A DNA stretch of 64,000 bases from Siphonodentalium dalli. Its lineage: Eukaryota > Mollusca > Scaphopoda > Gadilida > Siphonodentaliidae. The stretch is from contig CP136066.1 of NCBI GenBank assembly GCA_032622095.1, forward strand, positions 191,014,816 through 191,078,815, written 5' to 3'. Shown here in pieces: positions 44,852 through 56,926 of the stretch (positions within the stretch are counted from its first letter, which is position 1; each line of letters starts with the position of its first letter). The notes beneath the pieces are model-generated. The model was given only the letters and a program-made list of their open reading frames with translations. It did no database searches and was not told where the DNA came from. A program made the position numbers and the translations under genes.

Positions 44852-45499
44852 TCAAGGTTTAGAATTGTCAAATAATCAGTTAAAGGGTGGAGCTGTAAAT
44901 AATCTCGAGTGAAATCTAAGTAGCGACTGCCGACTGGTGTTATCATGTCACAGTTGATTCATTCGCAGGCGAGCGTTGCTCATATATGGATGTGTTCCTT
45001 CAATATAATTTTTACAATTACCAACCTCGTCTTTTGTGTCATGCATCCATATCTGTGTCTGGATTGCTCCGGTATGTTATACAGGTCTACAGGTTTAGAC
45101 CTGTGGAACAAACCTCCGACAGTGAACGATGACGTTCAATAGTTAAACGAATTCAAATCCAAATATATCCAATATTTACAGCAGTTGAAGATGCCCGAAA
45201 CTGTTAACAGGAACGTGGCTCGAGGGTCTTCGTGTGCGGTGGTGGTGGGTAATTGTGGACCTTGGAATTTCCAACTGTACTACCCCCCCCCCTTGAACTA
45301 TAAAGGCTAAACTCCCAAGTAATTCAAAGTGTTCGCCACATTTTGTTGAACTACTTAAATCTGTCCAACTGTTGGAAATTTCCACCCAGACACGCCCCTA
45401 AGTTGGAAAACTGTCTGAAAACGACAACGTAGTATACACGTAATTACTGTATTATGTTGTGAAATTTTCAACTAATGATGTGTCTGTCAGACGTGAACT
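44852..45499. other. Intergenic with TTGGAAATTTCC-type motifs
   Basis: GGAATTTCCAAC near 45266 and GTTGGAAATTTCCACC near 45373 form an inverted pair around a poly-C run at 45284-45293. Similar motifs with G-runs occur at 40745 and 50085-50160, hinting at a small decayed repeat family. Confidence 0.4.
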
Positions 45500-45853
45500 C
45501 TGCTCTCCCAAACAGCAGCACATATCTGCTCATACTATAACTTGTTTTAGGTAGATAATCTGCTTACAATAACTTCATTTTGAGTCGATAATGTGCTGAA
45601 CAGTTTAATCACAATAACGACTCATAATCAGGCGATTCTAAGCACATTATGTGGGGACAATGATACAAATTTAGCAAACACAATTTTTCAGGTGTACGCT
45701 CTGTAACAGGTGTTTTCATTATGGCTCTTGCCATAACACGAAATAACGGTTAAGAGTATTATCTGCTTATTTCAGAATAAAATAATCACATTTTGTACCT
45801 ATTTCTCATTATAGGTCGACTATCTGCGTATTTCGGCGAGGATGTGTTGAACA
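45500..45853 (+). mobile_element. MITE, family A, copy 3
   Basis: TGCTCTCCCAAACAGCAGCA to GACTATCTGCGTATTTCGGC GAGGAT. Same internal order as copy 1: GTTTTAGGTAGATAATCTGC, GTCGATAATGTGCTGAA, GCGATTCTAAGC, GTGTACGCTCTGTAA. Confidence 0.7.
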
Positions 45854-45867
45854 ATTAGAACACAGAG

Positions 45868-45935
45868 GTCTGATTCGTCATCTCAGGTTTAAACCTCCGA
45901 GTTTAAATCTGGTTTAAACCTACATTGGCGGTTCT
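45868..45935 (+). repeat. Solitary terminus of the CTCAGGTTTAAACC family
   Basis: GTCTGATTCGTCATCTCAGG followed by TTTAAACCTCC and further AAATCTGGTTTAAACC. It matches the left end at 43583. The partner end was not found. Confidence 0.5.
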
Positions 45936-46986
45936 GCCAAACCGGGTCTAATGTGGCGTTTTTGTCATTCAGTTGCCAGCTAATTGACAACTCGATTCGG
46001 TGATTTGATCAATCTACCCTCTTACCAATTTGACCAAAAGACAGGCCGATATAATGGTTATTGACTCGTCATAAATTATCGCGAACGCGTGCACGCTCAA
46101 TGGATTTATTCATTGAGAAGCACGTATCGCTCATTGACCATTAATGCGATCTCATTCTGGGTTTAAATCAATCTGACAAAATAAAGGCGTGTCTCTCAAC
46201 ACGAGTTTCACGCGCTGTTCATCACTTTATTTGTGACAGAATTTCTGAAAGATGCTTTACCCGCAAAGACAACATTTGGTGTATTTACATGTATATCTGT
46301 GTATATTAAGGATTATAGGAGCTGTCATTTGTATGTCCGTTTGTCTGTTCGCAACTGTTCTCCAATACCCCTGGACCGATTTCAATCAAATTAGGTGTGG
46401 TGACTCGGATGGTATAACGGCGTTAGGTTTAAAAAAATTGATTTAAAAAAAAAATGGAAAAATCATGTTGTTAAATTGAGTAATAAGAAACAAAATTTTA
46501 CATTTAAATTAATATCTGTTTTAAATAAAAAAAAAATTAAAATGTTATAGTGATCAATATGTGCGCAAAGGTGTCGCAGGCACCTATCGCACAAAGGGTC
46601 CACATGCCCTTCTGTCGCTGAATAAAGACTCCATAATCGAGTCAATCCTGGACCAAGAGGTCAGTCAAGTAAAGACAATTTGCTTATGAGTGCACACCAG
46701 AAGAGGCATCTGAAATGTTGCAAGTGGGCAACCATGCAGAAATAAAGCTTTTAATAAAGAAATATATTGCATGCTTTGCTTTTTTTCAATGTCATACATT
46801 TCCCGTCTTCGGTGTCCATGGACTATTCCATGCCTTTATGATTTTCAATGCTTTGTGGAACACTCTTATATTATCTGACATATTAATGTTACCACTGGAA
46901 TATACCCATATTTTGTTGGAACAAAATGAATGGGGTTAAGTTATGTCCTGTGGGTGCAATGGTACACCTATTAGTTCCCGGACTTA
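45936..46986. other. Intergenic; Helitron-like 5' motif near 46320-46410
   Basis: TGTCTGTTCGCAACTGTTCT, then CCTGGACCGATTTCAATCAA and ATTAGGTGTGG, is similar in wording to the 5' region of the Helitron-type elements at 33.4-34.5 kb (GACCGATCGGGACGAAACTT). No ends were found. Several poly-A/T runs lie at 46430-46530. Confidence 0.35.
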
Positions 46987-47034
46987 AAACCATTGGTTGG
47001 GAATATCCCGATAGTTTTAGTTTCCAACCAACGG
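46987..47034. repeat. Hairpin AAACCATTGGTTGGGAA / TTTCCAACCAACGGTTT
   Basis: Near-perfect 17-bp arms around a ~14-base loop, about 200 bp upstream of the Harbinger-like fragment. It could be a decayed element end. Confidence 0.6.
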
Positions 47035-47232
47035 TTTGGTTGGTTGATTGGGGTTAAAAGAGTGACTTCGAGATCGGCTGCAGCTTCGATCACAGCCGAT
47101 ATCTGAAATAAGTCTGCGCGTGTCCATATCCGACGAATCTCGAACGGCCATAACCACGGTCATATCCGTAAAGGTGGCGGCATTCAGTTCATTTCATCAA
47201 ACTTTTTGACGACGATGATGCGTGCTTGAATT

Positions 47233-47640
47233 TTGTTCAGACAGCGGAACACAGAACTTCTTATAGCCTTGCCAAACTTCACTATACGGGACAATATGCG
47301 AAAAGTTGCTGATTATGCCGAAGTTATCGTGAGACGATACCAGATGAAAATTGTTCCGAATATAAGTGACATCCAGATGCATTTTCGTGTCAGTCATGCT
47401 GTATTCACGGCATTACTAGCATTACTGAGTGAACTGATTGTCCCTCTTACGAGATGCAATCGAGGGTCTGAGGGGGTAATTTTGCCCGAGAAACAACTAT
47501 TGATATACATTTGGTACCTAAGCACACAACAGTCGATGCGCGAGGTTGCTGCCCTACTGTTTGATGTTTCTGTATCAACTGTACACAGCATTGTCGTATA
47601 TGTGTCGGATGTCATGTGTGGTATTCGAGATAAGGTTTAG
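47233..47640 (+). pseudogene. PIF/Harbinger-like transposase, N-terminal fragment
   Basis: The 135-codon frame includes MHFRVSHAVFTALLALLSEL and then ILPEKQLLIYIWYLSTQQSM followed by REVAALLFDVSVSTVHSIV. This is the helix-turn-helix N-terminal region typical of HARBI1/DDE_Tnp_4-type transposases (F-R-V-S...F...L; EKQLL-x-x-x-WYL; S-R-x-VA...F-x-VS-x-STV). The frame has no ATG at its start and ends in a stop after IRDKV. The DDE catalytic part is missing. It differs from the Harbinger pseudogene at 50.4 kb, whose N-terminal region is present there, so two families are involved. Confidence 0.65.
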
Positions 47641-48279
47641 GTTATTTGAATTATATTAACAAGGCAAGGGATGGGTCAGTGATGATGCCAATTTGTGACA
47701 TTCGGCCTAAAGTAACCAGTAAACATTGTTGCAGCCCTAGCACAGTATATAGTCTACATTGGCAAGTTGTGAATAATACAAATAATATATGAGTCCCAGC
47801 TGGAACCTCCAGTGTGCATCGGTACTTGCATAGTTTTCACTCAAATATTAGAAAATATGAACTTTATTACATCTTTGGAACTGTATTGATCTGAAGTAGT
47901 AGACAAAGTTATATAACACAAGCTATTGGAATTTGTGGGTCAAAGGAGAAGGGTGAACATGACATCTAAACTATACAGCCTGCCACCACTATCATAGCTG
48001 TTTCATTTATGTTGGTAATAATTGCCATGCGAGCTATCAAGATAATATAGTTATTTAATAAAGTAAAAGGTTAAATAACACGGAATCACGGAATGGGTAA
48101 AAATGGCTACATCACTTATCTCGACCCTGTTTGACCCAAGGACCTCGAGCTCCATTGATCTAGATAAATAAATTGACCTGGCTCAACAATATAAATATGG
48201 ATCAAACTCATATTCGAACCAAATCTATAGTTTGGGCTGACAAACTCACATACTAAATTTGGTTTCGTTCAGATGAAAT
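47641..48279. other. Non-coding gap between Harbinger-like and Helitron fragments
   Basis: No frame of note and no element ends were recognised. Confidence 0.35.
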
Positions 48280-50055
48280 ATGTATCGCAGCATGGGTCGT
48301 TGTTGCAACGCAAATATTGATATCCAGTTTGTGCTGGACGCCTACAGTTGTGTGTTACATAATCAAAGAATGAGACACGGGCATCCTCTTGAGACAAAAA
48401 AACATGATGTGGCAAAGGGAAATTTGAATGCTTGTGACACAATGAAGAAACTGGGATCTACATACTTGAACAAGCGTGATGTGTCTGCAATTGGAAGTGT
48501 GTTTAGAGTTTGTAGTCTCCCACTTAAAGAATGTTCCAGGGAAGTGAACTTTATTTCTCATGGTGAAAATCCCATTCGAATGAGTCTGCCTTTGAGAATA
48601 ATGAATATCAATAGTGAAAATATTTGGATGACAAATTTACCAGACAAGTATGAAGCACGACCAACTCTCAGTCAATTTGACATTATGTGCCTTGCAAAGT
48701 TTGGATCAGAATTCAGAGTTTTACCAAAAAATGCTGAATCCTGTCCATATAGCCAGATAAATGCTGCTGTTTATAGATTGCAAAATGGTCTTGGATATGT
48801 GCAGCGGCGAACCAGGTCTCAACCTGCTATTATTCGATATCCTAGATTTCCTCTGATTAGGGAACTTAAAAAGTATTACCAAAGTATATTGCAGTTATAT
48901 CTTCCACATAGGTCAAAGCAACAGCTCAAAACACAGCCATTCATATCATACCAGAAGTTTTACAACTGTGGTAGTGTGATCTTAGAGAATGATTCACCAT
49001 ACATTGTTAAATCAATTGTTGATTCCAACAGAACAATGTGTCAATCCAATGCGCGGGCCTATTGATATATAGCTCAAGAAAACATGCAGAATATTAACCT
49101 TGCAGATGCTTGGGCTCAACTATGTCCAGAATCTGAAGTTGAGAGGTTAGATAAGAGCCAATTGCATGTTTCAACAGTTGGAGATGACGAACAACCTTAT
49201 TGTGAGAATCAGTTTAGAGGTAATGTTGCTACAACTGGAGAGATGGTCGAAAAACATAATTTTGTGTTGAATAAAATGAAACTACCCCTGATGAGAATAA
49301 TGAATGAACAGCGATCCAAGATTTTTCTTAAACTAAGAAGCTGTTGCTTGGAAAAGATACACGGGGAAAACCACTATCAACGTTTCTTACATCTTACTGG
49401 TGGTGCAGGTACTGGGAAAAAAACATTTGATTAAATGCATCTATTATGAACGGACTAGACTACTGTCTCATATCACTGAAAACCCTGACGATGTAACTAT
49501 CGTATTGACTGCCCCAACAGGTTGTGCAAGCTTCAATATCAAAGGTACAACTCTACATACAGAATTTCAATACCAATGAGATTGGGGAAAAGATACATAC
49601 CCCTGGCAGAAAACACATTCAACACACTTAGAGCAAAAATTGGAACCATCCATGTTCTTACTACAGACGAAATATCCACTGTAAACCACACTCTGCTTGT
49701 ATGGGTCGGTGAGCGACTGCAGCAAATAAAGAAAATGACAAATGCTCACTTTGGCGGTGTATCAGTCATTGCTGTTGGAGACTTTTACCAACTTCCTCCT
49801 GTCAGAGTTGCACGTAACAAAAGACTGTATATTGAAAGACCTGACTTGGATCTCCGGAACGATCTAGTTACGTTTTCCATTGCTGAACTTCATGGAACCA
49901 TGGGGCAACGAGGTGATGCTCCGTTTGCCCAAATGCTAAACGACTGTCGAAAAACAAAGAAATGCGAAAAATTGTCAGACGAAAATTCACAAATGTTAGA
50001 TAATTGTTTAGATCGTTTAGTATCTGGGCACTTTTGTTCAAAACATTGGTATTAA
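48280..50055 (+). pseudogene. Helitron replicase-helicase (Pif1-type) pseudogene
   Basis: Three consecutive pieces in different frames. Piece 1 (48280-49065) has NANIDIQFVLDAY, then LGSTYLNKRDVSAIGSVFRV, then KYEARPTLSQF and PAIIRYPRFP, the region between Rep and helicase domains. Piece 2 (49084-49434) ends at LTGGAGTGKK, the Walker A loop with Lys in place of Ser/Thr, at an A7 run that shifts the frame. The shifted frame continues LTAPTGCASFNIKGTTLHTE. Piece 3 (from ~49576) has RYIPLAENTFNTLRAKIG, the Walker B-like TTDEIST, and VIAVGDFYQLPPV, then MGQRGDAPFAQMLND, where MRQ is usual. Rep domain and 3' helicase motifs are absent. It would unwind DNA in rolling-circle transposition if intact; it is not. 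Confidence 0.85.
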
Positions 50056-50077
50056 ATGGACATCAGATGGAAATTGT

Positions 50078-50200
50078 TCAACTGTGGGGGGGGGGGGGGG
50101 GGGGGCTCAGTTTGGAAATTTTCAACCAATTGGAAAGCTTGAGGTACCTGCTGGAAAGTTCCAAGCTAAGGAAGGATGGTCACCCACAACCAGGACCCTC
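50078..50200. repeat. Poly-G tract with GGAAATTTTCAACCAATTGG segment
   Basis: About 19 G residues (50086-50104) are followed by GGAAATTTTCAACCAATTGG and GAGGTACCTGCTGGAAAGTT. Comparable wording occurs in the 2-kb element copy 2 (40749-40800). It may be a small insertion at the end of the Helitron fragment. Confidence 0.5.
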
Positions 50201-50361
50201 CAGATACGTCCATGTGAGCTTTGTATAGTTGGTTTGTTGTCTATTTTAATCTATCGCGTGCCAAAATGTCGATCGCTGCTGTAGATGTTGCCATGTAAAT
50301 TGAGCTGTGTTGTTGCGACTACGTTAGCCATTTTATGTTAAATCTATATTTTCTCTTTGCA

Positions 50362-51327
50362 GAATGTCACCCTCTTATTTCAACACTCTTCTATCGAAAT
50401 CGACGCCTATGGTACAGAAGCAAGATACTGTCTTGAGAGAAGCACTGTCTCTACAAGTCAAGTTTTGTCTAACACTCAGATTCTTAGCCGCGGGCGTGAG
50501 TTACCGCGACTAGCACTATGTGTATAGAGTATCAGTTTCGGTCATTAGTAAATTCGTGCCAGAAGTATGCGCGGCTATATACGAAGCTCTGTGTGATGAC
50601 TTTGTTAAAACACAAACCACACGTGAGGAAATTGTGGCAATTTCGAAGGGATTTGAGGAAAAGTGGAACTTCCCTCACTGCGTAGGCGCCATCGATTGGA
50701 AAACATGTCAACATAAGGGCCCCCAACAATAGTGACTCAGTATACTTTAATTATAAGAAAAGACACAGTATTGTTCTACTGGCTGTCGCGGATGCCGATA
50801 CTTGCATAACTTCATTTGACATATGCGCTCTTGGTAGTCAACCAGACCGTTACTGCTCTCTGGAATCACAGATGACTGAATCATTGTTGCCAACACCAAC
50901 TCCACTGCCAGGTCGATCAATGGAAGTACTTCTTGATTGGGGACGAAGCATTTGACCTCAGTAGGACTATTATGAAACCCTTCCCCCATTCAACAATACA
51001 TGCATGCTAGCGAAGAGGTCTTCAACTACAGACTGAACAGAGCTAGCCGAATCGTGGAATGTGCTTTCGGAATTATGTCATCCAAATTCCGTGTCCTCTG
51101 AACCACCATAAATTTGAATGAACCCAATACATTGCAGGTTGTTAAGAGTTTGTGTAACTGTGTACAATTTCTTATTGAAAAAGGGTGACTCATTCATTCC
51201 AAGTGATGCGGCGGGCGTCGATGATGAAGTTGCCAGCAGCGGAGACGGAGCAGATGTTGATATTGAATTATCTCAAGTCTCCAGTAGACGTGATTTGAGA
51301 GAAGAGCTGACTGACCATTTTTTTTAA
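50362..51327 (+). pseudogene. PIF/Harbinger transposase (HARBI1-type) pseudogene
   Basis: It follows a good splice acceptor (TTTTCTCTTTGCAG). The reading starts MSPSYFNTLLSKSTPMVQKQ, then LREALSLQVKFCLTLRFLAA, then a TAG at ~50512, then YRVSVSVISKFVPEVCAAIY and WNFPHCVGAIDWK (first catalytic Asp). After a frameshift near 50720 come YFNYKKRHSIVLLAVADAD, then FLIGDEAFDL (second Asp) near 50930, and FNYRLNRASRIVECAFGIMS (Glu) near 51025. The C-terminus resembles VYNFLLKKGDSFIP...RDLREELTDHFF. All three acidic positions of the DDE triad survive, but at least three frameshifts, a nonsense codon and a central deletion make it inactive. Confidence 0.85.
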
Positions 51328-51362
51328 AGAAGGCGCTGTCAGCTTCCAATGGAATTCATGTT

Positions 51363-51475
51363 AGCATATATATAATACTATGGTATATAGTATATATGTA
51401 TATGCTATAATAATATATAATACATATAGTATTATATATTATTATAGCATATATATATATACTATAGCTAAAATA
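51363..51475. repeat. AT-rich palindromic TA/ATA tract
   Basis: Alternating TATATA, TATAATA and ACTATGGTATATAGTATATA blocks. GCATATATATA at the left and TAGCATATATATATATACTA at the right flank internal inverted ACTAT/ATAGT units. It lies about 40 bp after the Harbinger pseudogene's stop. Confidence 0.7.
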
Positions 51476-54400
51476 TTTGTCTATAAAATATCCCTTGTTC
51501 TTAATTTACATGTATATTGCAATAGTGGGTTGCGGTCAAATTACATCAGATTGATATTCGACCATAGTGGGCGCCTATATTACTCAAACAGTGTGTATTT
51601 CAGTATAGTATCATATAGTATATAGGGGCGGGGATCATTTTTCCAGTTGATGTGGAATGAAATCAGCCCTCCCATTGCACCATAGTTGGGGTTGGTGGTG
51701 GTGTCATCGATGCTCTTATTGTCTTTCTGACTCAAACACCTATACCTAAGAAAATAGTATTCAGTCAGCTACAGCCTCAAATTGATGGACACAACTGTGA
51801 ACTGATTGTATAATTGAAGTGAAGAACTGTTTTCTTATACTCATTTCGACATTGACACCATGGAGTTTTGTTGATGATGTTTGGCGATAGTGATATACAG
51901 AAGACTATAAAGATTTGCAGTTACGTGGAAACAATCTATACTCACACACAACATTTACAAACCTCAAATAGTGGACGACAATGCTGCAGTTCGACAACTG
52001 ATATATCTGTCATTTCGGTTGTATCTTGGCTACTTTAGACATATGTGTTAATGTAATATTTGGTGAGTTGGACCCGGCCAGTATTACCAACTCAACGAAA
52101 CCTAACACTTGGATAGTTACATCGGTATCAATTGTGATTCGTCTACCAGAATTATAAAGAAGTTAAGCATCAATGTTGATCTTTTCAGTAAGCAACTGGT
52201 CTTCTTGCAGCACTGACTTCGTTTCGTACCGATCCTGTCATGCATATGAGGTACTCGTATATCGCCATGTGTTTGGAATGGTTCATGTCAACTCTCTGCA
52301 AACAAGCGGAGGAACAGTTATTCATCTTCGAAAAACAAGATATTCTGTTCCTGTCTACAGAAGCAAGTGATGCCACCTCCCAAATGGTGCTTAATATTTT
52401 ATTCAAACTAATCACGATACAACAAATTTGGTACTACACTATCTACCTCACTAATCAACTTCAGTGCTTCAATGTAACTGGACTCACCCTTGAAATCTGC
52501 AGCAGTGTTACATTCACAAGCAACAGTCTGCTCGCTTGGAAGATGACATACTTTGACAATCATATTAATTTATTAGACATTTTAGTATCATTCTCATTCC
52601 TTTATCTGTAAATTGTTCTGCATGTATCATGTTTAGTAATAAGTTGATTTTTATGGACTGTCTTGAGAAATAGAATGCTCTTTGAATTTATTTGGTCTCA
52701 CATTCTAAGGCTGTAAGCAAACGTGTCATTGTTGCGCTACCCTGTTTGGTAGTAATCCACATGGCACATTTGAACACACATATGTGTCATTAAAACAATT
52801 TAAATAAGAAATACCAGTGGAATTGTTTGGGAAAGAAGACCTTAATTATTAAATTTTGTCTTATATGTACTAGTACAAAGTTGTGAGGTTGAAGGGTTAC
52901 TATGAAATGTCTACCTTCTAATACAATGTTTTTCATTTATACACATTCGCACCTCACACATGCAATCAGAAATATTCCAAATTATAGTAGCTAACTTGAA
53001 TGTTAAACTGAGAACTGATATTTGTATCATTGCTGTCACATGCATGTTTGTGGTCATATACATATACTAGTACATCCAATTATTTTTGTAACCTGCTTTC
53101 TAGTGGGAGTAATATTTGTTTTCCAAATTTACCCCACTAGTCTGCACTAGTTTGAATAGAAAATGTATATCATACTCTTTTGCTGATAATGACACTTAGT
53201 GATGCTATGATTCCATTTGAAGCAATCTCAACGCTTCAACCATTTCCATTTTCACATGAAAATAACCTTTCCCATAAATAGACACCATATCTGCCGGACA
53301 ATCAACCATGTGATTAATCATGTGTATATGACAGAGAAATACATTTATGTCTGTTTACCTTTTTAACTTGTACTACCGGTTGCTATTTATCACTATTTAA
53401 TACATGGTATAGCCATAAAGTGAATACATTTTCACAGCTATGTGTCAACAAGTCAAGACCATTGCCTTATTACCAGGGCCATTTATTTTAGCTTTGTACG
53501 AATATGGTTTCTATTTATCAAAGAATTTATTTCTAAACAAAGCACAATGGCTGAGTATTTAGAATGCATTGGAAGTTGAAATGTCATTCTAGATGTGTGA
53601 ACATAAATTATCCAACATCTTAGTTTTCCAGTGTAGTTTTCATATTTTGTATTCATTTTCCTTTGTGTTATAAAAGTAAAATAAAAGTAATCATTTTAAG
53701 AGGATGGATCTCCCTTCTGTGCCATTTGCAGACATTTGTGAGAATTTCTCTTCTGCGTGACTGAATTAAATTTGATCTGTTCAAAAGTTAACTTGGAAAA
53801 TGTGGTATAATCCAATCGTATTCCATTGGACCATTAAGACATATCTTTTACAAAATGTCAATGACGGAAAGCCTTCCTATAGACAGCTAAATCATGTTCA
53901 AGTAGCACATATATACACAAGCTGATATTTTTTATTCAACTATATTTTTCAATGAAAACTTTGCTCTTCAAGAATTAACAGATTATAGATATCCAGTATG
54001 TGGTGGGGAAACTTCTCAAAATTAAAAACGTATGATTTGTTTATAACAGATCTGCATATCACGTGAGAGTTATTTTTTGCGAAAGAACAGCTGCTTAATG
54101 AAATACAGACCATGGATAATTTACAATATTTTATCAGACCCACTAATTATATATTCGTCTGCACTTATCTTCGACTGATATCACTGTTGCTCAATAATAC
54201 TGATAGTGATTGTCATCCAGATTATGTTTTAAAATGGAACATGGCTGTCTCGTCACTGGATACTCATTGTTTTTGGCCACAGGCCTGTCAATTCTTCACA
54301 TGCAATGTTAGAAATGTTTAAATCTTAACCTCCCTATTTTCTCACAAAGAGCTTGACTTCACTGATTTAAGAATTAGAATTTAGTATACGAATATGATTG

Positions 54401-56926
54401 ATTCTCTTATCTTTAACATCTTGAATTCATATATTCAGTCTCATTGACTTCAGAACAGATCAGGCTATTTTTAAATAATTTAAGGTATCGTAATGAAATG
54501 ATTTCTGGAAATTTGATACATCTTCATCACATACCGCTATATAATGCTGGTGATAACCACTGTCTATATTAGTGTTATAATTTTTCCACTGAAACGCTCA
54601 AATAAGGATTTTGTTTGGAAGGAACTGCAATACTGTGATACGACTGTTTTAGTCATTAATTGTTAACCGCCCAGAAAATGAGGATTTAATTTGGCCAAAG
54701 GTTTTTTCATTTGGCTAATAAATTTTCATTTGGCTAAACTTTTGGCCAAACGATTTTTCCGTCCCGTGCGAACACTGATTTTGTTTTGAGTAATCGATTA
54801 CTCACAAAAAATCCAGCCATGGATATGCTTGATTATTTTGTTTCTCGTATGTGTTATGAGTTTTGAACAGTTTAGAACTTGGCGATGTGCGCTCTAAAAT
54901 ACTAACAGGTTTACGTCCCGGGACATTTGATTAATGTCTGATTATTAATAAAGAGTATAATACAATAGAGTCTCATAAATGTAGTGAGATTTCTAGACTA
55001 CAAGCACAAATTATTTCCTAAGTTTATGTTAACTTACATTGGCTGGAATTAGTTTCGGATTTTGTCTTTAGCCACACATTTATCAGTTTGATATTAATAG
55101 TTATTATTGTATTGCTGCTAAGTTCAGTCTGAAAGGATTTCTTGTGACAACAGTGGGAACTGATGAAACTGAAGGACAACAAAAGCATAACTATTTTCCC
55201 ATGATTCTGACTATTTAGGAATCATATTGAAAGAATAAAAATGCATGAAAAAAATGTAAAATTAAATAAACTTTTGAGGGATATCACAATGACTGATATT
55301 AGTAACACGAATTAGCCCGTTCGTTCCTTGTTAACACATACATCTTACTGGACAAAAAGTTATGACAGTCCTAACTTGATTTAAACAATATTTATTTGCC
55401 CCAATTTATATAACATTTATGATAAACAACATTTTGATGATGGAAACATGAGTATAATATAAAAGGGGAAGAGGATTTAGCAGCAAGCAGATATCTGCTT
55501 TTGTTTAGCTATCTCCTCAGACAAGTAGAAAGAGTCCTAACTTAAGGGAAATGCTAAATGAAATTAGTACCTTGTTCAAATATTCGTTGGCTTGGTCCAT
55601 TGGAATACACATGTATACCGCATCAACATCGTGGCAGGAGGTGGGCCGTGCAGGCTGTGATGGCAGGCAAAGTTCTGCAGTTGTGCTGTGGGACGGCTGT
55701 TGTCTTGAAGAGGTTTCTGATATAATCTCATGAAGTCAGTGTCATCGAGCGGCGGTTCTCAAACAATTTCTTGTTGAAGGAATGAGCCCGTTAGTTGTCT
55801 CTGACATCAAGTGTAACTTGCTGTGCAATAAACTAAAATGTAATTGCGCTCGCTGCAACTGTTGCAGTTTCTGTTTAGGGGAATGTACATGTATGTGCGA
55901 TGGCAAACGCATTAGCCTGTGTCGAATGATATTATCTATGCACATATTCCTATTTTTTGGTTTGTCATATGCTTTGATGATTTTTATTGGCATCAAAGTA
56001 TTTGATTACACTATCTTCACACTGACAACTCTCCATACTATAATCGTTAACGGTCATAGACATTACCAAGTGTAAACCTCTATGACGCAACGTTTCCCAA
56101 TGACAAAGACCCAGGACCCATTCCCTAAAACAGTTTATGTTATGTATTAGATGAGAAACTGGATTACGACACATCGTGATGGAATACGACGATTGAAAAC
56201 AGGTAAGTATGTTTATTTAATTTAATTTGTATGTATGTATATATAGGCATGTTTTTGTTCTAATTCTGTATATGTTACGTCCAAGAGATCAGGCATGTTT
56301 CTCTTATATTTCTCTATCTTTTACGTCCAAGAGATCACTGTGGGTTCCATAGGACGTTCAATCCCGGTGAAAAAATAAGATAAGCAAAGTTATAAATGAG
56401 AAACTGAACGCACGCCTTAGTTTACTCAGAATAGGGTACGATTTGACTTTTTTCGGAGGGTACGAGCTGGTCAGGTACGAAATGACTTGTTCCCATGACA
56501 GCGAGTGCGGTGTGACCGGACGTTCGATCGAACACAACCCAATGTTTGAAAATCGGGCGCTTCTCACCAAAAATACTCGATTAATGTCTCTTTTTTGGAA
56601 AAGGAAGATGAAAGGTATGCCAGTGTGATGCATTAGCACATGTATTACCCGGGAAACATCGCGGTTTGGTCGTATCTTGCGTCATATTCTTCCTTTCCGG
56701 AATTGGAAGAAAAAGCTCCGTTACCAGCGGTGGGGAAAGTTGGACTATACATTCAATGTATAGCTTGGACTATACATTCAATGTATAGTAAATTTTGGAC
56801 TAGGTTGGAGGTGGCAATTATGACACATGCCCAACGTAATAATTTACTCCAAGTGCATTGAAACTGCGCTATATAAAATGGTCGAGTATCTTCTCATGTC
56901 TCATTAAGTTTGGAATGACACTAGTA
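51476..56926. other. Longest featureless stretch, AT-rich
   Basis: No frame shows a domain, signal peptide plus splice context, or transposon motif. The 123-codon plus-strand frame at 52240-52611 and its minus-strand partner have no recognised family. Short repeats noted: TTTCATTTGGCTAA-type motifs at 54700-54760, resembling subterminal motifs of the 29.2-kb hAT element, a doubled GTCCAAGAGATCA near 56280 and 56328, and a doubled ATACATTCAATGTATAG near 56749-56788. Confidence 0.45.

Noticed and set aside
46385-46430. Possible tRNA-like stretch (GTGACTCGGATGGTATAACG)
   Set aside because: No B box at the right distance and no cloverleaf could be drawn.
52173-52611. Frames on both strands (up to 123 codons)
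   Set aside because: No recognised family; possible second ORF of the nearby Harbinger element was considered, but no SANT/Myb or MADF motif was visible.
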